64,000 bases of DNA from Desulfofustis glycolicus DSM 9705 (GTDB lineage Bacteria; Desulfobacterota; Desulfobulbia; Desulfobulbales; Desulfocapsaceae): NCBI RefSeq assembly GCF_900130015.1, contig NZ_FQXS01000008.1:62001-126000 (forward strand), read 5' to 3'. The position numbers and the translations under genes were made by a program. Every line of letters begins with the position of its first letter. The stretch's first letter is position 1. This document shows positions 26,037 through 35,124 of the stretch, piece after piece. The notes below the pieces were generated by a model. That model was not told the origin of the DNA and searched no databases. It saw only the letters and a program-made list of their open reading frames with translations.

Positions 26037-27389
26037 ATGGCCAAAACTGCCCGCCATGCCGCCATCGAGACACTGCAACGCAACCAGCGAACCGGTCACC
26101 CGGTTGCCCGAATCTTTAGTGGAATCGTCGAGCAGTACCGACTCTCTTCGACCGATCGACAGCTGGCCATGAATATCGTCTACGGCGTATTACGCCACCG
26201 CGATCAAGTCGACCTGCTGATCTCCCGGTTGTGCTCCCGATCGCCGAGCCGCCAGAACCCCTTTGTTTACCAGGCGCTGGCCGTTGGCCTCTATCAGATT
26301 TTTTTCCTCGAGCGGATTCCCGAATTTGCCGCCGTCCACGAGACCGTCGAGGCCGTTCGCCGGAGCGGGGCCGCGAAAAAACTGTGCGGATTCGTCAACG
26401 GTGTACTGCGCTCCGGTCTGCGCCGCCGCGATGAACTCTACGAACTGATCGACCCCGAAGGTGCCGGCCACGGCCTACTCAATCATCCGGCCTGGCTCAC
26501 CAAGCGTTGGCAGGAGCATTTCGGCGAGCAGACGATGCGCGCCATCTGCGCCCACAACAATTTGGAAGCGACACTCAACCTGCGGCTCAGCCGATCACTG
26601 CCTCAATCGACCTATCTGAAGCTGCTCCAAGAGGAAGGAATCGAGGCGCACGCCGGCAAGTTCGCCCCGGACAGCGTTGTCCTCCCCTGTTTTCACGGCT
26701 CGATATCCGCTCTGCCCGGCTATCACGAAGGGCTGTTTTTCGTTCAAGACCAGGCGGCGCAACTTGCCACGCTGTTGCTCGCACCCTTTTCGCCCGGTCG
26801 AAGCTATCTCGACTGCTGTGCCGGTTTAGGCGGCAAGACGTCTTACCTGGCCGAATTGACTGCCGCCGGCGACGCATCGCTGACCGCCGTCGAACCCGAC
26901 CCCGGAAGATTTCGCCTGCTCGGCGAAAACCTGGCCAGGACCGTCGGCGACCACACGCTTTCCCTGCACAACAGTACTCTTGAACATTTTGCCAGAACCT
27001 GCCCGCTGCACTTTGACGCCATTCTCGTCGATGCGCCCTGCTCCGGGACCGGTGTCACCGGTCGGCACCCCGACATCCGGTGGAACCGGCAGGAACAAGA
27101 TCTGCTTTTTTATCGCGAAAAACAAGGCCGCCTCCTCGAGACGGCCGCCGACCTGCTCGCCCCCGGAGGAGTTCTGGTCTATGCGACCTGCTCCATCGAG
27201 CCGGAGGAAAACCGACAGGTGCTCGACCGTTTCATTGCCGACCATCATGGCTTTATGATCACTAACTGCGACGAGTATCTCCCGGCTCCGGCGCGGGCGC
27301 TTGTTGCCGACAGCTGTTTCGCACCCCTGCCGTCATCCGGCTGCGACGGCTTTTTTGCCGCCCGCCTGACCGGCGACGGCGAGGGGTGA
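26037..27389 (+). CDS. rsmB: 16S rRNA (cytosine-967-C5)-methyltransferase
   Basis: Methylates C967 of 16S rRNA with S-adenosylmethionine. The N-terminal NusB-like RNA-binding domain covers about 1-145 (LAMNIVYGVLRHRDQVDLLI). The Rossmann methyltransferase domain follows, with SAM motif LDCCAGLGGKT, the DAPCSGTGVTGRHPD segment and the catalytic cysteine in VYATCSIEPEEN. At 450 residues it is a standard size. The ATG has only a weak upstream purine tract. The next gene on the strand is an uncharacterised 196-residue protein 98 bp on. Confidence 0.95.
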   Translation: MAKTARHAAIETLQRNQRTGHPVARIFSGIVEQYRLSSTDRQLAMNIVYGVLRHRDQVDLLISRLCSRSPSRQNPFVYQALAVGLYQIFFLERIPEFAAVHETVEAVRRSGAAKKLCGFVNGVLRSGLRRRDELYELIDPEGAGHGLLNHPAWLTKRWQEHFGEQTMRAICAHNNLEATLNLRLSRSLPQSTYLKLLQEEGIEAHAGKFAPDSVVLPCFHGSISALPGYHEGLFFVQDQAAQLATLLLAPFSPGRSYLDCCAGLGGKTSYLAELTAAGDASLTAVEPDPGRFRLLGENLARTVGDHTLSLHNSTLEHFARTCPLHFDAILVDAPCSGTGVTGRHPDIRWNRQEQDLLFYREKQGRLLETAADLLAPGGVLVYATCSIEPEENRQVLDRFIADHHGFMITNCDEYLPAPARALVADSCFAPLPSSGCDGFFAARLTGDGEG

Positions 27390-27487
27390 AACGTTTTTCC
27401 TTTGCGGTTGTCACCATCCTACGGTACACTCGAAAATCTCTTCTTCACTGGTCGCTGACCCTACTATTTCAACGGCATTGATACGTT

Positions 27488-28078
27488 ATGGCGGAAATCA
27501 GAAGCACACTTGATATGGTAATGGAGCGGGCGGCCCGCCTGGCCGCCGAAGCACCGGACGTTCCGGCAGACGAAGTGCTCAAGGAAGACGGCATGCGTCT
27601 TGCCGTCAGTTATCTGGGAGGTGAAGAGCCTCATCTGCTGCAGGTTCTGGAACAACAACCGGTGGAAAAGCAGAGCGCCATACGCAATGGCATGGCCATC
27701 GCACTGCTGCGCAATATCATTCTCCCCAGGGGCCAAGGCCTTTCCGACCAAACCCTGCAGAGCTTCAAGGGGCTACAGGAACTGAGCGGCAACGCTCCGG
27801 ATATTATGTCGATCTGTTCAGAATTAAAACAAATTCTCGAGCAGTATGGGCAACATCAGGAACAGGTTCGGCAACAGTTTGACGAGTCGATCATGAACCA
27901 GTTGAAAATGCAGCTCCAGCAACAGGGGATGCAGATCGATGACACGATGGCCCTCAGCCCGACCATGCACCCGCACTACAAAGAAGAATGGGCACGGGTC
28001 AGCGCTGATCTCAACAGCCAGTACAACCAGGCCCTTGAACAACGCAAACAATTGATCGCCCAGCGCTTCGCCGTTTGA
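27488..28078 (+). CDS. Conserved-looking hypothetical protein, 196 residues
   Basis: I do not recognise a domain. It is soluble, acidic in the first half and helix-rich; the last 80 residues are dense in Gln, Glu and Leu (QLKMQLQQQGMQIDDTM) and likely form coiled coil. There is no signal peptide or membrane segment and only one cysteine. It starts 98 bp after rsmB and is followed 42 bp later by an M24 peptidase, so it is probably cotranscribed with them. Codon use matches its neighbours. Confidence 0.75.
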   Translation: MAEIRSTLDMVMERAARLAAEAPDVPADEVLKEDGMRLAVSYLGGEEPHLLQVLEQQPVEKQSAIRNGMAIALLRNIILPRGQGLSDQTLQSFKGLQELSGNAPDIMSICSELKQILEQYGQHQEQVRQQFDESIMNQLKMQLQQQGMQIDDTMALSPTMHPHYKEEWARVSADLNSQYNQALEQRKQLIAQRFAV

Positions 28079-28120
28079 CGAGCGCGCCGGCCAACAATTG
28101 CAGCAATCTCACCACCGGTG

Positions 28121-29218
28121 ATGGACTATCAGGCACGACGGCAGTACCTGCAGGAGAAATTAAGGCGCAGCAAGATTGACGTATTGCTGGTCAGCGGTCC
28201 GGAAAACCGACGCTATCTGAGCGGGTATACCGCCCGGGACCACGGTGTCGGTGAAAGCTCCGGCGCCTTGCTCATCGCCGCCCGCGGCACCACCCACCTG
28301 CTCACCGACTCCCGCTACGAACTGCAGGCCAGACAGGAAACAGATCTGCCGGTAGCTGTGTACCGACACGGTCTGCACAAACTACTGGAGCGGCTGTTAC
28401 CGGAGATCGGCGGCAACAAGCTCGCCTTTGAAAGCCACCACACCCTGCACGCCGACAGTCTCAGACTTTCGGAACTGGCTGAAAAATTGCAACTTTCCCT
28501 GACTCCGGTGAGCGGTCTCATCGAGAAGCAACGAGAGATCAAAAGCGAAGATGAAATCGAACTCATCCGCCGCTCGGTGCAGCTCAACGAAGCTGTTTTT
28601 CAACAGGTTTTCAGATCCCTTGCCACCGGCATGAGCGAGATCGATATTGCCCTGGCCATCGAAACCGCGATGCGGCGAGCCGGCGCCGACGGTCCAAGTT
28701 TCGAGACCATCGTTGCCTCCGGAGAGAACAGCGCCCGTCCGCATGCCGTGCCGACAAGCCGACGGGTTCAGCTTCAAGAACCGATCACCATCGACATGGG
28801 TCTGGTCCTTGCCGGCTATTGCTCCGACATGACCCGATCGTTTACTCTCTCCACTTTCGACGAGCGCTTTCGTGTTGTCCATCGGCTGGTTCGCACCGCG
28901 CAGCAGGCCGGCATAGCCGCCATCAGACCGGGAGCAACGATGAAGGCTGTCGACCGGGCCGCCCGATCGGTGATCGAGGCGGCAGGGTACGGCAGATATT
29001 TCGGGCATTCACTCGGACATGGCGTCGGCCTGGCGGTCCATGAAGCACCGAGCCTCTCCGCCAGAAGCCGCCGCCAACTCAAAGAAGGCATGATCGTTAC
29101 GGTCGAACCGGGCGTCTACCTGCCCGGCTGGGGAGGTATCCGTCTGGAAAACATGATCGTCGTACGCCGGGACGGCGCCGAAATCCTCAATGAAGATCAG
29201 ACCTGGCTTGATCTATGA
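28121..29218 (+). CDS. M24 metallopeptidase, Xaa-Pro aminopeptidase type
   Basis: A creatinase/prolidase N-terminal domain (1-125, LLVSGPENRRYLSGYTARDH) is followed by a pita-bread metallopeptidase domain. All five dinuclear-metal ligands are visible: D in ITIDMGLVL, D in CSDMTRSF, H in GHSLGHGVGL, E in TVEPGVYL and E in IRLENMIV. It removes N-terminal residues preceding proline from peptides in the cytoplasm. At 366 residues it is the usual size of bacterial PepQ/YpdF-type enzymes. The ATG at 28121 follows directly after an in-frame GTG; which is used is uncertain. Confidence 0.94.
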   Translation: MDYQARRQYLQEKLRRSKIDVLLVSGPENRRYLSGYTARDHGVGESSGALLIAARGTTHLLTDSRYELQARQETDLPVAVYRHGLHKLLERLLPEIGGNKLAFESHHTLHADSLRLSELAEKLQLSLTPVSGLIEKQREIKSEDEIELIRRSVQLNEAVFQQVFRSLATGMSEIDIALAIETAMRRAGADGPSFETIVASGENSARPHAVPTSRRVQLQEPITIDMGLVLAGYCSDMTRSFTLSTFDERFRVVHRLVRTAQQAGIAAIRPGATMKAVDRAARSVIEAAGYGRYFGHSLGHGVGLAVHEAPSLSARSRRQLKEGMIVTVEPGVYLPGWGGIRLENMIVVRRDGAEILNEDQTWLDL

Positions 29219-29297
29219 TTCCAATTTCGCCGACAGGGCAGGAGTTGCGAGGCTTGTCTGCTGCCACGGCGCAACACGCTCTTGTAAGGACAGACCG

Positions 29298-29630
29298 ATG
29301 CGACAATACGTGATCGATGAATTATCACCCTTGGAGTGGGATAATATCAATTCCTTCCTGAAACGAACCCTGAAACCGGGACCGATGACCGGAATCTTCT
29401 GGCTCGTGCTGCCGGATGATCTTTATGCGCCGGCGCAACAGGGGCACAAGGATTGCGGTCCATTTTATGTCGCCGTCGATCTCGACACAAAACGGTTGTC
29501 TGTCGAACTGCTGGTCCGCAGTGCCACTCATCTGCACTGCACCTGCATCACCTACGCCACACCGGTACAACGACAGTTCGTGCTGGATTTTATCGACCGC
29601 ATGCTTGACGAAGAGCAGATTAAAGCCTAA
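29298..29630 (+). CDS. Hypothetical protein, 110 residues
   Basis: Starts at an ATG with AAGGA seven bases upstream and reads as a compact alpha/beta protein (PGPMTGIFWLVLPDDLYAP, then a strand pair GPFYVAVDLD and LSVELLVRSA). Two cysteines and a histidine cluster in THLHCTCITYA. I do not recognise the family. It lies 79 bp after the M24 peptidase and 120 bp before aconitase, so it could be part of either unit. Confidence 0.75.
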   Translation: MRQYVIDELSPLEWDNINSFLKRTLKPGPMTGIFWLVLPDDLYAPAQQGHKDCGPFYVAVDLDTKRLSVELLVRSATHLHCTCITYATPVQRQFVLDFIDRMLDEEQIKA

Positions 29631-29664
29631 TTGACATAAGGGGATCTTGAAAAATTCCTATAAT
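29631..29664 (+). promoter_or_regulatory. Possible promoter for aconitase (good boxes, long spacer)
   Basis: A perfect TTGACA at 29631-29636 and a perfect TATAAT at 29659-29664 lie 87 bp upstream of the aconitase start, but the spacer is 22 bp instead of 17, so the -10 may use another -35. The spacer holds GGGGATCTTGAAAAATTCC, which resembles the first 15 bases of the dispersed palindromic element. Confidence 0.35.
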
Positions 29665-29750
29665 GGTAAACCCCTGCATAGCATTCAGTACCGACCTGGC
29701 CAACAGTTTCACCATCCACTGATTGGGCCGACAGCCACCGAGGGAAACCC

Positions 29751-32021
29751 ATGAATAACAGTGTCGATTCGACTCCCGCCTTTATAGAAGCCGTCTACCA
29801 AACCATGGAGAGAAATCTCGAGGCGGTCCGTCACCGATTGCAGCGACCATTGAGCTATGCCGAAAAAATCCTCTACGGTCATCTCGCCGATCCGGGCGGA
29901 GCAGAGCTCAGTGCCGGCCGTTCCTATATCAAGACCAAACCGGACCGGGTCGCCCTGCAAGATGCCACCGCCCAAATGGCCATTCTGCAATTCATGCTGG
30001 CCGACAAGGACGAGGCGGCCGTGCCGGTCACCGTGCATTGCGATCACCTGATCAAGGCCCAGACCGGCGCAGCACCGGATCTGACAATGGCCCGCAACGA
30101 CAACCGGGAAGTCTACGATTTTTTGACCTCGGCGGCCAAGCGCTACGGCTTTGGCTGCTGGCTCCCCGGCGCCGGGATCATTCACCAGGTCGTCCTGGAG
30201 CGTTATGCCTTTCCCGGTCTGATGCTGCTCGGCACCGACTCCCATACCCCGAACGCAGGCGGCCTGGGCAGCTTCGCCGCCGGTGTCGGCGGCGCCGACG
30301 CGGTCGACGTGATGGTCGGCATGCCCTGGGAGGTCCTGCACCCGGAAATCGTCGGTGTTCGTCTGACCGGGCACCTGTCCGGCTGGACCGCCCCGAAAGA
30401 CATCATCTTGAAACTGCTCGGCCTGCTGACCTGTGCCGGCGGTACCAACCGGGTCTTTGAATACATCGGCGATGGAGCCGACACGATCTCCTGCACCGGT
30501 AAGGCGACCATTTGCAATATGGGTGCCGAGCTCGGCGCCACAACCTCTCTTTTTCCGTTTGACCGGGAGATGGCCGACTACCTGCGGGCCGCCGGCAGAC
30601 AGGAGGCGGCCGACCTGGCCGAAAGCTACCGACATCTGCTTAGAGCGGACCCGGAAGTTATCGCCGACCCGGAAAGCTGTTTCGATCTGATTGTCGATAT
30701 CGACCTCTCGACGCTGGAACCACAAATCGTCGGGCCGCACTCGCCGGACCGCATCACCACCGTCAGCAAGATGAAACAGCATATTGCCGACAGCGGCTGC
30801 CCCTCCACCATCAAAGCCACGTTGATTGGCTCCTGTACCAACTCTTCCTACGAGGATATGGGGCGGATCGCGGCCATGGCGAGACAGATCGCGGCCCGGG
30901 GAGTGAAACTGAAGACCCCGCTGCTGTTGACTCCCGGTTCCGACCAGGTCAAGGCGACCATCGATCGGGACGGCCTGTTGGCCGATCTCGAAGCGATCGG
31001 CGCGACGCTGCTCGCCAACGCCTGCGGGCCATGCATCGGCCAGTGGCAGCGCGACGATATCAAGCCGGGCGAAGTGAACTCGATCATGACCTCCTATAAC
31101 CGCAACTTCCCGAAACGCAACGACGGCAACGCAGAGACCTGCTGTTTCATCGGCAGCCCGGAAACGGCCCTTGCTTACGCATTGTTCGGCAATTTCGACA
31201 ACAACCCCTTCACCACCCCGATCACGGCGCCCGACGGTTCAACGTTTCAGCTCGCCGACCCCGGACCGGTCGACAAGGTCCCGGCACAAGGCCTGATGAC
31301 CAGCGACGAAGGCTTTATCGCACCACTCGATGATCGCTCCGACCAATCGGTGCTGGTCGATCCGGACTCCGAACGCCTCGCCCTGCTGGCACCATTTGAG
31401 CCATGGGACGCTCTAGATTTCCGAAACCTGCATCTGCTCCTCAAGGCCACCGGCAAATGCACTACCGATCACATCTCGCCGGCCGGACCCTGGCTCAGGT
31501 TCCGCGGGCACCTGGACAATATTTCCAACAATCTGTTCAGTGGGGCGGTCAACAGCTTTACCGGCGTGGCCGGATCGGGGGTCAGTCAGCTCACCGGCGA
31601 AGAAAAGCCGTTCAGTGAGCTGGCTCGGGAATACCAGGCGACAGGCAACGGCTGGATCGCCGTCGGCGACGAAAATTACGGCGAAGGTTCGTCTCGGGAA
31701 CATGCCGCGATGTGCCCGCGCCATCTGGGCTGCAAGGCCGTCATAACCCGCTCTTTCGCCCGCATTCACGAAACGAACCTGAAAAAGCAGGGCGTTTTGC
31801 CGCTGACGTTTGTTGACAAAAGTGATTACGAAAAAATCCAGGAAGGCGATCGCATCGACGTGAAGAAACTCGTCGACATCGCCCCCGGCTCCGAGGTAAC
31901 GGCAGTCCTCAACCACCGGGACGGCACGTCCGAGTCGCTGCTGCTCAAACACTCACTGAACGACGAGCAGATAGCCTGGTTTAAAGCGGGCTCGGCTCTG
32001 AACCATTTACGCGCCGCCTGA
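29751..32021 (+). CDS. acnA: Aconitate hydratase, mitochondrial type
   Basis: Interconverts citrate and isocitrate with a [4Fe-4S] cluster. The 756 residues are collinear with the mitochondrial/archaeal-type aconitase family rather than AcnB. Cluster ligands are seen in GSCTNSSYED and the CGPCIGQW pair; substrate-site segments include LLGTDSHTPNAGGLG and the swivel-domain GEGSSREHAAMCPRHL. It suggests an oxidative or reductive citric acid cycle. The start ATG is at 29751 after ACCGAGGGAAACCC. No citrate synthase or isocitrate dehydrogenase is next to it. Confidence 0.95.
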   Translation: MNNSVDSTPAFIEAVYQTMERNLEAVRHRLQRPLSYAEKILYGHLADPGGAELSAGRSYIKTKPDRVALQDATAQMAILQFMLADKDEAAVPVTVHCDHLIKAQTGAAPDLTMARNDNREVYDFLTSAAKRYGFGCWLPGAGIIHQVVLERYAFPGLMLLGTDSHTPNAGGLGSFAAGVGGADAVDVMVGMPWEVLHPEIVGVRLTGHLSGWTAPKDIILKLLGLLTCAGGTNRVFEYIGDGADTISCTGKATICNMGAELGATTSLFPFDREMADYLRAAGRQEAADLAESYRHLLRADPEVIADPESCFDLIVDIDLSTLEPQIVGPHSPDRITTVSKMKQHIADSGCPSTIKATLIGSCTNSSYEDMGRIAAMARQIAARGVKLKTPLLLTPGSDQVKATIDRDGLLADLEAIGATLLANACGPCIGQWQRDDIKPGEVNSIMTSYNRNFPKRNDGNAETCCFIGSPETALAYALFGNFDNNPFTTPITAPDGSTFQLADPGPVDKVPAQGLMTSDEGFIAPLDDRSDQSVLVDPDSERLALLAPFEPWDALDFRNLHLLLKATGKCTTDHISPAGPWLRFRGHLDNISNNLFSGAVNSFTGVAGSGVSQLTGEEKPFSELAREYQATGNGWIAVGDENYGEGSSREHAAMCPRHLGCKAVITRSFARIHETNLKKQGVLPLTFVDKSDYEKIQEGDRIDVKKLVDIAPGSEVTAVLNHRDGTSESLLLKHSLNDEQIAWFKAGSALNHLRAA

Positions 32022-32039
32022 GCGTCGCCACCCCGCACC

Positions 32040-33341
32040 GTGCAGATTATCACCACCCACAAGAACACCGACTTCGACGCTCTCGCCTCGGTCATCGGTG
32101 CAACAATGCTCTATCCCGGTGCGGTGGGCGTCGTCCCGACTTCGGTCAACGCCAATGTGGCCCGGTTCCTGTCGACGCACAAAACGGCATTCAATATCGT
32201 CCTCCCCGGGGAAGTCGATCTGCAGCAGGTCAGACGCCTCATCGTCGTCGATACCGATCAGTGGCGGCGCCTTGAACGAATGGACGACCTGCGCCGGCGG
32301 GACGATCTGGAAATCGTGCTGTGGGATCACCATCAGAACGACGGCGATATCGAGGCGCACTGGAGCTGCCAGGAACCAATCGGCGCCACGGTAACCCTGT
32401 TGGTGCGGGAGATGAAAAAGCGGCAGATGGAACTCAACCCGCTCGTCTCAACAGTGCTGTTGATCGGCCTCTACGAAGACACCGGACACCTGAGCTATCC
32501 TTCGACAAAGGCCGAAGACGCCGCTGCCGCCGCTTACCTGCTAGCCAACGGCGCCGACCTCAACGTCGCCTCGGTCTTTCTCAACCCCCCGTACGAAGAA
32601 GAGCAGCGGGACATTCTCTTCACGATGATGCAGGGAACCGAGCGCATCAAACACCGGCACGATACGATCGGCATCAATATCGTCGAGTTGGACCGAAAGA
32701 TACCGATGCTGGCGGCAATCGTCAGCATGTATCGCAAGATCATCAATGCCGATGCGGTCTTCGTTATCTTCATCAATGACGAGACGAGCAGCACCGTGAT
32801 CGGACGCAGCGGCATCGACCGCATCGATATCGGCGCGATCCTGAGGGAATTTGGAGGTGGCGGGCACCCGGCCGCCGGTTCGGCTACCGTCAAGAGCGCT
32901 GACTATACATCAAACGAGATTAAAGAAAAAATCATCGATAGTATCAAACACCGGAAAAGCAGGGGGGCAACAATCGCCGACCTCATGTCGTTCCCCGTCA
33001 CCATCGTCGACGGCTCCACCCCGATGTACGAGATCCGCACCATCATGCAACGCGAAAAAATCCGGGGTATTCTCGTCGGCAATGAGCAGCAGTTAGACGG
33101 CATCATCGTGCTCTGGGACCTGAAGAAACTCAAGCGGGAAAGCCAGTGGAAAAGCCCGGTCAAGGCCTTCATGGCCCGGGATATCATTACCATCCCGCCC
33201 GATCTTCAACCATCTGAAGCGGCACAATTGATGGTCAAAAAGAATATCGGCCACCTGCCGGTGGTACATGACGGCACCGTGATCGGCATCGTCACCCGAA
33301 CCGATATCCTGACCTACTTCTACGGCCTGCTGCCTGAGTAA
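32040..33341 (+). CDS. DHH-family phosphoesterase with C-terminal CBS pair
   Basis: A DHH domain (HKNTDFDALAS at the N terminus, VVDTD, DHH in LWDHHQND) and a DHHA1 domain ending GGGGHPAAGSA occupy about 1-305; two CBS motifs follow (about 310-433, ending HLPVVHDGTVIGIVTRTDIL). The DHH motifs imply a Mn-dependent phosphodiesterase acting on short RNA or a cyclic dinucleotide, with CBS binding adenylates. In some bacteria this module is fused to a tRNA nucleotidyltransferase; here that part is absent and a separate PcnB-type gene lies at 60240. Translation starts at a GTG at 32040, 18 bp after aconitase. Confidence 0.88.
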   Translation: MQIITTHKNTDFDALASVIGATMLYPGAVGVVPTSVNANVARFLSTHKTAFNIVLPGEVDLQQVRRLIVVDTDQWRRLERMDDLRRRDDLEIVLWDHHQNDGDIEAHWSCQEPIGATVTLLVREMKKRQMELNPLVSTVLLIGLYEDTGHLSYPSTKAEDAAAAAYLLANGADLNVASVFLNPPYEEEQRDILFTMMQGTERIKHRHDTIGINIVELDRKIPMLAAIVSMYRKIINADAVFVIFINDETSSTVIGRSGIDRIDIGAILREFGGGGHPAAGSATVKSADYTSNEIKEKIIDSIKHRKSRGATIADLMSFPVTIVDGSTPMYEIRTIMQREKIRGILVGNEQQLDGIIVLWDLKKLKRESQWKSPVKAFMARDIITIPPDLQPSEAAQLMVKKNIGHLPVVHDGTVIGIVTRTDILTYFYGLLPE

Positions 33342-33345
33342 ACGA

Positions 33346-33579
33346 TCAAAGCAGCGCCCGCCCCGTCGGAGTAAGCGTGTATTTACACCGAACCGGGCTA
33401 TCGATGAGCCCTGTTTTCTTCAATGTTGTCAAACAACTGGTTATCAGTTTGCTCTCCAGTCCGGTAGTCGCCGCAATTTCCTTGGCGCCGCAGGGGGCCC
33501 CGGCCCGGGACAGTGCTTTGAGGATGGTGCGCTGCTCTTCGGTCAGTTCGTCGCCACCTTTCGTTTCAGCAGTTTTCAA
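33346..33579 (-). CDS. Small winged-helix DNA-binding protein
   Basis: A 77-residue protein that is almost only a winged helix: EEQRTILKALSRAGAPCGAK, then a recognition helix ESKLITSCLTTLKKTGLI and a wing ending in LTPTGRALL. It lacks a sensing domain, so it may be a repressor or accessory factor. Its ATG overlaps the stop codon of the Fur-family gene by four bases, so the two are translationally coupled and under the same Fur boxes. It converges closely on the DHH-CBS gene. Confidence 0.8.
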   Translation of the reverse strand: MKTAETKGGDELTEEQRTILKALSRAGAPCGAKEIAATTGLESKLITSCLTTLKKTGLIDSPVRCKYTLTPTGRALL

Positions 33580-33986
33580 GAAGCATTCTCCTTGTTTTTC
33601 TCAAGTTTCTTACGACAAGACGGACAGATGCCGACAAACTCGACCCGGTATCCCGTTATCTTGTACCCACCGGCCGACTCCTTAGTCGACACTCCGGACA
33701 GCTCCCGATCAAATGTGATATTGTCGACCCGATGGCATCTAAGACAATAGATATGATCGTGCTCTACGATATTGTAGTCAAATCGTTTCTGGCGACCGCT
33801 GATTTCCAGCTTGGCAATAATTCCGGCAGCGGACAGGGTCTCGAGGTTGCGGTAGACGGTGGCCAGACTGATACGGGGCATGGATTTTTTGACCCGTGCA
33901 TACAATTCGTCGGCGGTGAGATGTTGGCGACTCGCCCGCAACTCTTTCAGGATCATCTCACGCTGGTTGGTCATTCGCAAAACCAT
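33576..33986 (-). CDS. Fur-family metal- or peroxide-responsive repressor (Fur/PerR)
   Basis: A 136-residue repressor. The DNA-binding winged helix is at about 1-80 (SRQHLTADELYARV, ISLATVYRNLETL); the dimerisation domain carries HDHIYCLRCHRVDNI and CPSCRKKL, giving the two CxxC pairs of a structural zinc site. The residues are closer to PerR-type members, but iron and peroxide sensing cannot be told apart safely. ATG at 33986 has GGGG five bases upstream. Two Fur-box-like repeats lie just upstream, so it is probably autoregulated. Confidence 0.92.
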   Translation of the reverse strand: MVLRMTNQREMILKELRASRQHLTADELYARVKKSMPRISLATVYRNLETLSAAGIIAKLEISGRQKRFDYNIVEHDHIYCLRCHRVDNITFDRELSGVSTKESAGGYKITGYRVEFVGICPSCRKKLEKNKENAS

Positions 33987-33999
33987 GTCGGCCCCATAC

Positions 34000-34035
34000 A
34001 ATAATTATTATCAATACTAGCTGATAATAATTGCT
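34000..34035 (-). promoter_or_regulatory. Tandem Fur-box-like operator upstream of the Fur-family gene
   Basis: On the minus strand 34012-34000 reads GATAAT-A-ATTATT, one mismatch from the 6-1-6 Fur core GATAAT-N-ATTATC. On the plus strand 34023-34035 gives a partial second site beginning GATAATAATT. Together they form an 11-bp perfect inverted repeat (AATTATTATCA and TGATAATAATT) with an eight-base spacer at 34003-34032. They are 14-49 bp upstream of the ATG. Confidence 0.75.
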
Positions 34036-34230
34036 GTGTCAATTGCCGTTTCCCGTTCCCCCAGCTGTCACCCAACCGCGTGGCATCGCAGTCAACCACG
34101 GAAACTCGCTTGAGCACGGCAGGAATACCTCTTGCCGTACCGGCGGCACCGATGCTAAAGTTGACCGTTCCGGCGACAAATGCGGCCCGATCCGGCCGCC
34201 AGACATGTAATCTACGACTTCGGCAGCACC

Positions 34231-35112
34231 ATGGCTCTTCTTGACGTACTCAACCTGCAGAAACGGTTCCGCTCCACCATGGCCGTCCAGGATGTCTCGT
34301 TTTCGGTCGAAACGGGCAGCTGTTTCGGGCTGCTCGGACCAAACGGTGCCGGCAAAACCACCACTATGGAGATCATCGAGCAGATCATCCCTCCGTCCGG
34401 CGGCACCATTCTCTACAAGGGTGGACAACGGGATCAGCTTTTCCGGGAAGAGATCGGCATCCAGTTTCAGCACACCTCTTTGCTCAATTTCCTATCGGTG
34501 CGGGAAACACTGGACTGTTACCGAGCCTTGTACCGTACCCAGGCCGACCTCGCGGAATTGATCGAACGCTGTGATCTGACGCCTCTGCTAGAACGGCGTA
34601 ACAACCAGCTTTCCGGCGGCCAACGACAACGATTGATGCTGGCCCTGTCCCTGCTCAACCGACCGCAACTGGTTTTCCTCGACGAACCGTCCACCGGCCT
34701 GGACCCGCAATCGCGCCGTCATCTGTGGCAGATTGTCCAGGACATTAAGGCGGGCGGCACGACCATCATGATGACCACGCACTCCATGGAAGAGGCGCAA
34801 TTTCTGTGTGATATGATCGCCATCATGGACCAGGGCCTGATTGTCGCCGAGGGCAGTCCACGCCGCCTGATCACCACCTATTGCAAGACCAACACCATTA
34901 CCTTGTCCCACGCTTCCACCGCCGGTTGCTTGGAAACGCTGAGCATGCCCTATTCCGTCGATGGCGGTTCGGTAGCCATTCATACCGAAGACGTGGACAC
35001 CACCTTGAAAGAATTGCTTTCCTGCGGCGTCAATCTATCGGAAATGGCAGTCCATTCAGCTAATCTCGAAGATGTATTCCTCCATCTCACCGGGAAAAAA
35101 CTCAGGGATTAG
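34231..35112 (+). CDS. ABC transporter ATP-binding protein (ABC-2 exporter)
   Basis: ATPase of an export ABC system. Walker A is GPNGAGKTT, the signature LSGGQRQRL, Walker B LVFLDEPSTGLD, and the switch His lies in MTTHSMEEAQ. The C-terminal 70 residues form the accessory domain common to DrrA/NatA-type ATPases. It sits 12 bp upstream of its permease. An earlier in-frame ATG at 34180 would add 17 residues of poor composition. The substrate is not evident; such pairs export drugs, sodium or lipids. Confidence 0.93.
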   Translation: MALLDVLNLQKRFRSTMAVQDVSFSVETGSCFGLLGPNGAGKTTTMEIIEQIIPPSGGTILYKGGQRDQLFREEIGIQFQHTSLLNFLSVRETLDCYRALYRTQADLAELIERCDLTPLLERRNNQLSGGQRQRLMLALSLLNRPQLVFLDEPSTGLDPQSRRHLWQIVQDIKAGGTTIMMTTHSMEEAQFLCDMIAIMDQGLIVAEGSPRRLITTYCKTNTITLSHASTAGCLETLSMPYSVDGGSVAIHTEDVDTTLKELLSCGVNLSEMAVHSANLEDVFLHLTGKKLRD

Positions 35113-35124
35113 AAGGAGATCGGC

